Assembly (NCBI RefSeq): GCF_035917995.1
Contig: NZ_CP109131.1
Span: 2,666,001-2,730,000, forward strand
Length of the DNA: 64,000 nt
Direction of reading: 5' to 3'
Origin: Streptosporangium sp. NBC_01755
GTDB taxonomy: Bacteria; Actinomycetota; Actinomycetes; Streptosporangiales; Streptosporangiaceae
Of the stretch, positions 28,589 to 35,950 are shown piece after piece. Each line of letters starts with the position of its first letter. Position 1 is the stretch's first letter. Under the pieces are notes generated by a model. The model saw nothing but the letters and a program-made list of their open reading frames with translations, searched no databases and was not told the DNA's origin. A program made the position numbers and the translations under genes.

Positions 28589-29152
28589 TCAGGCGGCGCG
28601 AACGGGCTGGCGGAGTACGGTCATCATCTTCTCCGGGTCGGTCTCCCCGGTATCGGACAGGTAGATCTCGTGGTGCAGGCCGTTCGGGACCAGCCCCTCG
28701 CTCCGCATCAGCGCGTCCATCCTGGCGAGGGTCTTCGGCTCCTCCGCGTACGGCCCGCGGTGCAGGACCTGCACGCACAGTCCCTCGGTGAAGGTGACGA
28801 ACTGCACCCTGGCGGCGGCCGGGTGCCCCGCGGACTGGCGCGCCTCGTCGGCCCACGCCTCGTCCACCGGCTCCGGCAGCCGCAGGAACAGGTGCCACCA
28901 CCACTCCTCGCGCGGCACGTCGAGCGGCGGCCGCTCGTCCTCGGCCCACCAGCGGCCTTCCAGGGGCGGCATCCCGAACGGCCGCACGGAGCGGGCCGCG
29001 ATGCCGAGCAGCGCCCCGGCGACGGCGTACAGCGCTCCCACGCTCGTCGTGTAGGCGGGCCCGCCCGGCGCTCCCTGCCCGGTGACCGAGAGCCCGCGCG
29101 CGGGGCCGAACTCCACCACTTCGGGATCGTCCTCGGCCGAATACCAGTTCAT
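28589..29152 (-). CDS. GyrI-like small-molecule-binding protein
   Basis: The 187-residue protein starts at ATG 29152 with GGAGG six bases upstream. The ATG overlaps the MerR gene stop (ATGA). It has the SHV2/GyrI-like pattern: an N-terminal segment, then VQFVTFTEGLCVQVLHRGPY, EEPKTLARMDALMRSEGL and HHEIYLSDTGETDPEKMMTV. Such proteins bind or hydrolyse small hydrophobic compounds, often as partners of MerR/AraC regulators. Coupling to a MerR regulator with the same type of ligand domain supports a drug-response pair. Confidence 0.8.
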   Translation of the reverse strand: MNWYSAEDDPEVVEFGPARGLSVTGQGAPGGPAYTTSVGALYAVAGALLGIAARSVRPFGMPPLEGRWWAEDERPPLDVPREEWWWHLFLRLPEPVDEAWADEARQSAGHPAAARVQFVTFTEGLCVQVLHRGPYAEEPKTLARMDALMRSEGLVPNGLHHEIYLSDTGETDPEKMMTVLRQPVRAA

Positions 29153-29922
29153 TCTGAATCCTCCAGTTTGATCATCAGATGGGTCACCAGCCGGTCCTGC
29201 GGCGTGGTGATGGGATTGGAGACGTACACCTCGCGCAGCGGGCCTTCGGGCGTGTGCCCGCGCTCGCCCACCCAGGCGAGCAACGCGTGCGCGGTGAGCG
29301 GGATCTGGTGGTAAGAACCGACGTGCGTCACCGAGGCGTACAGACCGCCGGGCAGGACGTCCGGGGACGTCCCCGGCACGTCCTCGGACGTCTCCACGGC
29401 GACGGCCACGGCGAGCTCCGGCGCGAGGTCGAGCGGGAACAGCCCGATCATCAGTCCCCTCGGATCACCCACGGCGGCGAGCAGCCGGGCCACACACGCC
29501 GAGGTGACGGCGCCGATCTGGTCCAGTGTCGCGATGTCCCTGACGACGGCCACCCGCCGGGCGGGCTCGCGGACCACCGTCACCTCCGGCCGGTGCAGGC
29601 CCTCGGAGAGGATGCGTTCGAGCGCGGTGAAGTTGCGCTCGCGGCGCGCCAGATCGGCCTCCATCCGGTCGCGTACGTCACCGAGCGCACCCGTGTCGCC
29701 GGACAGCACCCGCCCGATCGAGGGCAGCGGTACGTCGATGGAGCGGAGCAGGCTGATCAGCATCGCGGCGCGTGCCTGGTCCGGCCGGTAGTAGCGGTAG
29801 CCGGTGTCCGGATCGACGTGGTCCGGGGTCAGCAGGCCCAGCTCGTCGTAGTGCCGCAGCTGCTTGACGCTGAGCCGGCAGAGCCTCGCGAACCGCCCGA
29901 TCGGCAGGTATCCCTCGTTCAC
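29149..29922 (-). CDS. MerR-family transcriptional regulator with GyrI-like effector domain
   Basis: This 257-residue protein starts at GTG 29922. Residues 1-70 are the MerR winged helix (YLPIGRFARLCRLSVKQLRH; YDELGLLTPDHVDPDTGYRY), residues 75-115 the dimerisation coil, and residues 120-257 a GyrI-like multidrug-binding domain similar to BmrR/TipA types. It is translationally coupled to the GyrI-like protein, so the pair is probably self-regulated by a hydrophobic ligand. No operator was identified upstream. Confidence 0.85.
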   Translation of the reverse strand: MNEGYLPIGRFARLCRLSVKQLRHYDELGLLTPDHVDPDTGYRYYRPDQARAAMLISLLRSIDVPLPSIGRVLSGDTGALGDVRDRMEADLARRERNFTALERILSEGLHRPEVTVVREPARRVAVVRDIATLDQIGAVTSACVARLLAAVGDPRGLMIGLFPLDLAPELAVAVAVETSEDVPGTSPDVLPGGLYASVTHVGSYHQIPLTAHALLAWVGERGHTPEGPLREVYVSNPITTPQDRLVTHLMIKLEDSE

Positions 29923-30077
29923 GCCATCAGCATGGAGGCTCCCACAGTAGGAGGGTCCAACCGGGCGAGAATCGATCGAGCCGGAAGGGCGGTCGGCTCA
30001 GCGAGGTTCGGCAGCTCGGGAACCGACCGAGCCGGAAGGCCGGAGATCGCATCCGGGGATCCTCGCCGCACATGGAC

Positions 30078-30120
30078 CGGCGCGGCCGGGACCCGTGTCG
30101 TGGGTCCCGGCCGCGCCGGA
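30078..30120 (-). terminator. 18-bp stem-loop terminator of the phytase-like gene
   Basis: A perfect 18-bp inverted repeat (30078-30095 and 30103-30120) with a 7-base loop lies 60 bp downstream of the phytase-like gene stop on the minus strand. Confidence 0.8.
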
Positions 30121-30180
30121 GTCTTTCAGCGTCCGGGTAGGTGCCGACCGCCCTGTCCGGGCGGCCTCACCTCGCGGCGG

Positions 30181-31374
30181 TCAGCAGCCCCTGGCCGCGA
30201 AGGCCAGAAACTGGGTGACCTCCTGCTCGCTGAAGTTGTCGTCGGAGCCGACCACCAGCGTGCACTCACCGTTGCGCAGGCGCGGTCCCCAGGCGAGGCT
30301 CTCCAGGTTCTGCACCGGTGTCCGCACCGTGCCGAGGTCGGAGACCAGGCGCTTGGAAACCGGGCGGTACGGGCGACCGGTCGACAGGCTGTCCCTGTTC
30401 AGCACGTTCGTGGCACCGCGCAGGTCGATCTCGTACAGCTTGACCTTGTAGTTGACGCCCTCGATCCAGGAGCGTTCGAGGGCGAGGTAGCGGTAGTCGT
30501 CGATCGCCAGGATCTCCGAGACGCCGCTGTCGGACTGGCCGGTCGGCGGGATCGGCGCCGCCGGCAGCGGGTCGATCGGGTAGGCGTACTGCCCGCGCGG
30601 CCTGCCGTCGCGGCTCCACACGGTGATGCGGGCCGGGGCGCCCCGGGTGGCGGTCGGCGGCTCGCCGTCCTCGTACCTGGGGCCTTCCGTGACCGCCGTG
30701 ATGGTGCGCGCCGTGGAGGTCAGGCCCTCGAAGCCGAAGTTGCGCCGGGGGCCGCTGTTGGTGGCGGTCATCTTCATGTTGCGGGGGGTCGTCAGCTCTC
30801 CGAGGTGGCGGCCTCGGGGGCTGGTCCAGCGGACGAACAGGTCGGAGACCGGAATCTCGGGATGTGTCGCGTCCGGCCGGTCGCCCTCGTCACCCCAGAG
30901 CAGCTGGTTGCTCCACCGGTCGAAGCGGATCGTCTCGGGATCGGCGGCCCCGGCCTGGCCATAGGCGGGGTAGGGGGTGCCGTCGGAGCGCCGCAGGGTG
31001 GTGACCCCGGTGAGGTTCACCCCGGTGAACGCTCCGGTGACCGGGTTGATGTCGAGGCGGCCGGTGTAGAAGCGGGCCGGGTTGTAACGCGCCCGGTCGT
31101 CGGAGACGAAGTACCAGGTGCCGGTGCGTGGGTCACGGTCGATGCCGGAGAAGCCACCGACCGTGGTTCCCCGGAACCGCATCTTGTTCGGCAGGCGCTG
31201 CTCGCCGAGGAAGCGGGTGATCCGGACCCCCCTCGTGGGCGCCGCGGCCTCCGACCGGGCGTCCGCCGTCGACCGTCGGGCGTCCGCCGTCGACGCCTGC
31301 GCGCCGACGGCCCCGAGGCTGACCGCCGTCGCGAACACGGCCGCGATCGCCGTGATTCTTCGCGAATTGGCCAT
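30181..31374 (-). CDS. Secreted esterase-like/phytase-like family protein
   Basis: This 397-residue protein starts at ATG 31374 with GAGGAG upstream. The N-terminus is a Sec signal peptide (RRITAIAAVFATAVSLGAVG, AQA cleavage region), followed by a short repeat (STADARRSTADARS). The mature part matches the Phytase-like/esterase-like-activity family: GGFSGIDRDPRTGTWYFVSD, NFGFEGLTSTARTITAVTEG, and a C-terminal VQNLESLAWGPRL with two cysteines nearby. It is a beta-propeller presumed to hydrolyse phosphoesters outside the cell. The substrate is not established. Confidence 0.8.
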   Translation of the reverse strand: MANSRRITAIAAVFATAVSLGAVGAQASTADARRSTADARSEAAAPTRGVRITRFLGEQRLPNKMRFRGTTVGGFSGIDRDPRTGTWYFVSDDRARYNPARFYTGRLDINPVTGAFTGVNLTGVTTLRRSDGTPYPAYGQAGAADPETIRFDRWSNQLLWGDEGDRPDATHPEIPVSDLFVRWTSPRGRHLGELTTPRNMKMTATNSGPRRNFGFEGLTSTARTITAVTEGPRYEDGEPPTATRGAPARITVWSRDGRPRGQYAYPIDPLPAAPIPPTGQSDSGVSEILAIDDYRYLALERSWIEGVNYKVKLYEIDLRGATNVLNRDSLSTGRPYRPVSKRLVSDLGTVRTPVQNLESLAWGPRLRNGECTLVVGSDDNFSEQEVTQFLAFAARGC

Positions 31375-31702
31375 ATGACTCTCCTCATCCCAGAAAAGAT
31401 CCCGAAGGACTGGCGGGAATATGAGATCGCGGATTGCTGAGAATATCCACGAGAATCAGCATCTGATTGCTCATTGGCCGCTCAATGACAAGGAAGAACC
31501 AGCCATTTTTCATGCATTTTCAGTTTTGAAGTCAAGGATTACGACAATGCGCTCGAAAGCATGTGAGCAGGGCATCCCACCACCGTCGACCAGATGACCG
31601 ACCGCCCGTCGGATGCGGGTCCGGGGGCGCGTGTACGGCGGGAGTACGCTCGAAGGGACGCCGACAACCCCGCCGGGTCTCACCCACACTGGACGGCGAA
31701 TC
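31375..31702. promoter_or_regulatory. AT-richer intergenic region between divergent genes
   Basis: About 330 bp; bases 31440-31560 are clearly AT-richer than the coding DNA. It must carry the phytase-like gene promoter (minus) and the small-gene promoter (plus). No operator was recognised. Confidence 0.4.
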
Positions 31703-31954
31703 ATGGCGGACATCGAACCCACGTGCGAGCTGCATCTACGGATCGCCGGGCAGCCCCATGACCTGATGCTGCGCCTGCACGGCCACGAACCCACCGAGGA
31801 CGACGTGGCGAGCTGGATGCGGGCCGGTTCCGTGATCAGGCTCCAGGTCACGGAGACGGCCGGCCGGACCCCGCACACCATGCTGGTGAATTTCGGCAGC
31901 GTGGTTTTTGCCTGGATCTGTCCTTACCGGACCACTCGAGGGGTAAATCTGTGA
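31703..31954 (+). CDS. Small protein of unknown function
   Basis: The 83-residue protein starts at ATG 31703 (GGACGG about 8 bases upstream). The frame is open from 31613, but the extension looks non-coding. The sequence ELHLRIAGQPHDLMLRLHGH and SVIRLQVTETAGRTPHTMLV alternates polar and hydrophobic residues like a small beta protein. I recognise no family. Codon bias in the third position fits the host, which supports coding. Confidence 0.5.
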   Translation: MADIEPTCELHLRIAGQPHDLMLRLHGHEPTEDDVASWMRAGSVIRLQVTETAGRTPHTMLVNFGSVVFAWICPYRTTRGVNL

Positions 31955-32040
31955 AATCGGGTTGCCGCCCCAGGCCGAACGCGGGTTCAGGATAGACCCA
32001 ACAATGGCCGATTATTTGCATATTTATCGTGACATAATGG

Positions 32041-32078
32041 ATTTCTCAGCACCCACCTGTCATTTCTCAGCACCCACC
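32041..32078. repeat. Two copies of a 17-bp direct repeat (period 21)
   Basis: The same 17 bases occur at 32041-32057 and 32062-32078 in the roughly 295-bp intergenic region upstream of the ArsR gene. The rest of that region (31955-32249) shows no gene. Its last 40 bp are AT-rich and probably form the ArsR promoter. Confidence 0.7.
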
Positions 32079-32249
32079 CGTTCCACCCGGCGCGGGCTCG
32101 TGACCTTCGACTCCACCCTGGCCACCACCTCGCCGACGCGCCCGCGTGCCCCCGCTCGCCCTTCCCGGGGGCGACGCGCCCGGGAGGCGGGCGAACCTCC
32201 TCGCGCATCATTGACAAAATAGAATTTTACGTACAGGATCAATTTTGCG

Positions 32250-32807
32250 ATGAGAGATGTCCTGTATCTGGAACAGATCGATCAGGCCGAGGCGCTGCTC
32301 AAGCCGCAGCGCATCGAGGTGCTGAGGAAGCTCGCCGAGCCGCGCTCGTGCACCGAGGTGGCGGCCCTGCTCGACCAGACCCCGCAGCGGGTCTACTACC
32401 ACGTCAAACGCCTGGTGGAGGCGGGCCTGGTCACCCAGGTGTCCGAGCGCAGGGTGCGCGGCATCCACGAGGGCGTCTACCAGGCGAGCGCCCGCTCGTA
32501 CTGGCTCTCGCCCCGTCTCGTCGGCCGGATCGGCCTGCGCAGAACCCGGGACGAGCTGGGCCTGGGCTACCTGCTGGACCTCATGGAGGAGGTCCAGGCC
32601 GACATCGGCGCGCTGGACAGAACCGCGCCCGAGCTGCCGTCCGTCGGCGTGTCCGGCGAGATCCGCGTGCCGCCGGAACGGCGTCAGGAGTTCCTGAACG
32701 ACCTCCAGTCCACTCTGCAGGACCTTTTCACCCGCTACGGCGGCACCGAAGGTGACGCCTTCAAGCTCGCCGTGGCCTGCTACCCCAAGGGAGAACCCCG
32801 TGAGTGA
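32250..32807 (+). CDS. ArsR-family winged-helix regulator
   Basis: Residues 18-90 of this 185-residue protein form the winged helix (LKPQRIEVLRKLAEPRSCTE, LLDQTPQRVYYHVKRLVEAG). The C-terminal half is a helical domain seen in ArsR proteins that partner SRPBCC genes. Its stop overlaps the following SRPBCC gene by 8 bp. The ATG has no strong Shine-Dalgarno site. An AT-rich stretch just upstream is a likely operator. The same gene pairing recurs at 59743-61079. Confidence 0.8.
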   Translation: MRDVLYLEQIDQAEALLKPQRIEVLRKLAEPRSCTEVAALLDQTPQRVYYHVKRLVEAGLVTQVSERRVRGIHEGVYQASARSYWLSPRLVGRIGLRRTRDELGLGYLLDLMEEVQADIGALDRTAPELPSVGVSGEIRVPPERRQEFLNDLQSTLQDLFTRYGGTEGDAFKLAVACYPKGEPRE

Positions 32808-33681
32808 GCCGATGAGCCTGAACGCACGCGTGGCCGCACCGCTCAAGGCGGTCCATCACGCCCTGACCGACCCGGGCGAGCTGAGGATCTGGCTGGCCGA
32901 GCACGCCGAGGTCGAACTGCCGCACCGGTATGAGTTCTGGGGGCGCCACACCCCCGAGGGGCATGCGCCCCACCAGCGCCCGCTGCACGTCGACGACCAC
33001 ACGCTGCGCCTGTCGTGGCTGCTCGACGGCGAGGAGACGACGGTCGAGATCCGTCTGGAGGAGGAGAGCGCGGAGTCGACCACCCTGTCGCTCTCCCAGA
33101 CCCATTTCGACTTCCGGGAGGCGCTCTCCGGCAACGGCGGCGTCCGGGGGACGCTGCAGACGTTCTGGTGCCTGTCGATCGCGAACCTGGTCGACCACTT
33201 GGAGGGCCGCGAGCTCACCCCGAAGTGCGACTTCACCTCCCCGCGAATGCGGGAGCGATTCCTCATCGGCGCCTCGCCCGAGGAGGTGTACGACTCGCTC
33301 GTCGACTCTGGGAAGTTCAGCCGGTGGTTCGGCTACCGGATCGACATCGAGCCGTACGTCGGCGGCCGCTTCGCCATGGGCGGCTTCGAGGCGGACGAGG
33401 CACCGGGAAAGGTCGTCGAAGTGGAGCCGGGCCGCAGGTTCTCCCTGGAGTGGCCGGGCTTCGGCGTCTCCACCTGGGAACTGGAGGGCTCGGACGGCGC
33501 GACCCGGCTCACCTTCATGGAGAGCGGCTTCGATGAGGGCAACCCTCCTTACGCCGGGTGGATGGGCTGGCTCAGCGGCATCGCCGAGCTGCGCCGCTTC
33601 CACGAGCTGAGCGACTGGCAGCCGGTCTGGTTCGACTTCCAGGCCCCCGGCCTGCCCAAGGAGACCACCGCGAGCAGATGA
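32800..33681 (+). CDS. Tandem SRPBCC (Aha1-like) domain protein
   Basis: The 293-residue protein starts at GTG 32800, inside the end of the ArsR gene. Residues 5-135 and 150-285 are two SRPBCC/AHSA1 domains. The second is clearest: RERFLIGASPEEVYDSLVDS, KFSRWFGYRIDIEPYVGGRF, FSLEWPGFGVSTWELEG, and a final helix LSGIAELRRFHEL. Such START-like folds bind hydrophobic ligands. With an ArsR regulator they are usually a small stress or toxin-antidote-like response pair, though the ligand is unknown. Confidence 0.8.
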   Translation: MSEPMSLNARVAAPLKAVHHALTDPGELRIWLAEHAEVELPHRYEFWGRHTPEGHAPHQRPLHVDDHTLRLSWLLDGEETTVEIRLEEESAESTTLSLSQTHFDFREALSGNGGVRGTLQTFWCLSIANLVDHLEGRELTPKCDFTSPRMRERFLIGASPEEVYDSLVDSGKFSRWFGYRIDIEPYVGGRFAMGGFEADEAPGKVVEVEPGRRFSLEWPGFGVSTWELEGSDGATRLTFMESGFDEGNPPYAGWMGWLSGIAELRRFHELSDWQPVWFDFQAPGLPKETTASR

Positions 33682-33729
33682 CCACGCGCCGCCTGCCCTC
33701 GGGGCCGCCCGGCGGCGGCCGTTCGGGAC

Positions 33730-33827
33730 ACCGGTGAGGCACGAGGGCCGGAATCTTTTTGGCTGCGGCCCGACACCTCACGCGGACCAGTGCTTCGGGG
33801 CACCGGTGCGGCGCGAGGGCTGGAATC
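33730..33827. repeat. Imperfect 26-bp direct repeat
   Basis: Copies at 33730-33755 and 33802-33827 differ at a few bases and are 72 bp apart, in the gap before the LuxR-type gene. Confidence 0.65.
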
Positions 33828-33858
33828 CCCGGTTCCACCTGTATCAAGGGCGGGCTCC

Positions 33859-35772
33859 GTGGCTCATACCGCTGTGAGAAACCCACGGTCTGCCTGGCCG
33901 TTCACGGCCAGGACTGAGGAGCTCGATCTCGTACGGCGGAGCCTGTCGGCCGGTCACCGGGGAATCGTCGTGACCGGCGCGGCGGGAAGCGGCAGGAGCC
34001 GCCTGGCCGCCGAGGCGGTGCCCGAGGCGATGTGCGAGCAGGTGTGCGTCGTGGACGACGCCCACCTGCTCGACGACGCCTCGGCCAACCTGGTCCACGA
34101 CCTGGCACTCAGCGGACGTACCCGCCTGCTCGTCACGGTCAGGGAGGGCGAGCCCGTGCCGGAGGGCGTCTCCAGGCTCTGGGAGGAGAACCTTCTGCCG
34201 CGCCTGGTGCTGGCCCCCCTGACGGAGAGCGCCTGCGCCGAGCTCCTGAAGCGGGCGGTGGGCGGCTACGTGGACGCCCTCACCGTCCGGCGCCTGTACC
34301 GGGCGAGCTGCGGCGACCTGCGGCTCCTGCGCGAGCTGGTCGTCGCCGTCCACGCCGGTGGAGACCTGAGCCATGTGTCGGGCACGTGGACCTGGCGGGG
34401 CACGCCACCGATGACCGCGCGCGTCCGGGAGCTGGTGGAGGAGACGATCCGCGACGTCGACGAGGAGGAACGGTACGCGCTGGAGCTCGTCGCGTCCGGC
34501 GAGCCGCCGGGCGCGGGCGTGCCGGGCGCCCTCGTAGCCCCCGCCGTCCTCGAACACCTGCGGGTGAAGGGGCTCGTCACCGTGGACGACCGGCTCGCTG
34601 TCCGGCTCGCCCACCCGCTGCACGGCCCGGTGCTGCGGGCCGCCGCGGAGCGTCCCCTCGCGGGCGGGCCTTCCGGCGGGCGACGGCCCCCGAGGTCCTC
34701 GGTGCTGGCGGCCGAGTGCGAGGAACTGGCCGCACGCGCGTACGCGGGAAGGCTCGCGGAGATACCTCGGGGCGTCGGCGAGCGGATGGCCGAGGACGAC
34801 ACCGGCTGGGACGAGCCCGCGATGCCGGAGTTCTGCGCGCAGCGCGCCCGCGTCGCCCGGCTCCGCGGGGAGACCCGCGAGGCCATGGCCTGGAGCCGCG
34901 AGGGACTGCGCCGTTCTCCCCACCACCGCGCCTGCCTGGCCGAACTCGCCCACGCCGCCGCCTACGTCGGCGACCTGACCACGGCCTGGCAGGCCCTCTC
35001 GCACGGCCCGTCCCTCCCCGGGGAGGCGCGGACGCGTTCATGGCAGACGGTCCACAGGCGGCTTCCGGTACCCGCGCGAAACGCGCGGTCGCGGGCATCC
35101 GCCACAGGCGCCCAACGGACACCCGCCCAAGACGCCCGGTCGTGGGCGTTCGCCGCCGAGGGGGCGCTGACCTGGGCGCTGGCCGCCGAGGGAGACCTCG
35201 GCGGCGCCCTGCGGTCCGCACCCGGCATCGCCGGAGACGACCTGTTCGCCCTGCACGACCTGTTCGCCCTGCACGACGTGGTACGGCTCGGCGCCCCCGA
35301 GCTGGTCGCCGATCGGCTCGGGGAGCTGGCCGACCACGCGGAGGGGGATCTCGCTCCCCTGCTGGCGCGGCACGCCCGCGCGCTGACCCGGCGGGACGGG
35401 GACGCCCTGGACAAAGTGGCGCGGGGGCTCTTTGACCTCGGCCTGATGCTGCACGCCGCGGAGGCGTACGCGCACGCCTCCCTCGTCCATTCCGACCGGC
35501 ACGCCTCGCAGACATCCAGGAACCGGGCCTCGGCGCTGGCGGGCGCCTGCCAGGGAGCGCGCAGCTCCGTGCTGGTCAACCTCGCGCTGCCGAGGCTGAC
35601 CGCCCGCCAGCGGCAGATCGTCAGCCTCGCCGCGACGGGCCTGACCAACCGGCAGATCGCCGAGCAGCTCACGGTGTCGATCCGCACGGTCGCCAACCAC
35701 CTGTGCGACGCCTACGCGCGGCTCGGCAGCAGCGACCGCGCCGGCCTGGAAAGGCTCTTCACCGTTGGCTAG
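33859..35772 (+). CDS. LuxR-family regulator with P-loop-like N-terminus
   Basis: It encodes 637 residues from GTG 33859. The frame is open from 33790, but GGGCGGG precedes the GTG. Residues 20-60 hold an AAA-like start (LSAGHRGIVVTGAAGSGRSRL), a degraded Walker A because the GKS/T is GRS, followed by VVDDAHLLDD as Walker B. The middle is TPR-like. The last 60 residues are the LuxR helix-turn-helix (LTARQRQIVSLAATGLTNRQ; IAEQLTVSIRTVANHLCDAY). Internal duplications (LFALHD twice; ARSWAFAAEGALTWALAAEG) suggest slippage. This is a LAL/MalT-like architecture. ATPase activity is doubtful given the Arg in the P-loop. Confidence 0.75.
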   Translation: MAHTAVRNPRSAWPFTARTEELDLVRRSLSAGHRGIVVTGAAGSGRSRLAAEAVPEAMCEQVCVVDDAHLLDDASANLVHDLALSGRTRLLVTVREGEPVPEGVSRLWEENLLPRLVLAPLTESACAELLKRAVGGYVDALTVRRLYRASCGDLRLLRELVVAVHAGGDLSHVSGTWTWRGTPPMTARVRELVEETIRDVDEEERYALELVASGEPPGAGVPGALVAPAVLEHLRVKGLVTVDDRLAVRLAHPLHGPVLRAAAERPLAGGPSGGRRPPRSSVLAAECEELAARAYAGRLAEIPRGVGERMAEDDTGWDEPAMPEFCAQRARVARLRGETREAMAWSREGLRRSPHHRACLAELAHAAAYVGDLTTAWQALSHGPSLPGEARTRSWQTVHRRLPVPARNARSRASATGAQRTPAQDARSWAFAAEGALTWALAAEGDLGGALRSAPGIAGDDLFALHDLFALHDVVRLGAPELVADRLGELADHAEGDLAPLLARHARALTRRDGDALDKVARGLFDLGLMLHAAEAYAHASLVHSDRHASQTSRNRASALAGACQGARSSVLVNLALPRLTARQRQIVSLAATGLTNRQIAEQLTVSIRTVANHLCDAYARLGSSDRAGLERLFTVG

Positions 35773-35950
35773 CCCCGTTTTCCGCACGTGCCGCATCGTT
35801 GCAGGTCAGCAGCTACACCTGCTCCAGTGCAGCAGGTAACCACCCCAGGTCGATCGGGATCATGTGCAGAATGCAGGGCTAGCCGTACTGCCCGCACAAG
35901 TTGGGTACGGCAAGTGCGGCGACTCAGCGGAACGGACCCGGCAGGGCCTG
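35773..35950. other. Intergenic region between convergent genes
   Basis: It contains several short inverted repeats (for example GCCGTAC at 35881-35887 with its complement about 16 bases on) that may serve as terminators for both flanking genes. The 16-bp string at 35795-35810 resembles one at 3458-3473. Confidence 0.35.
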
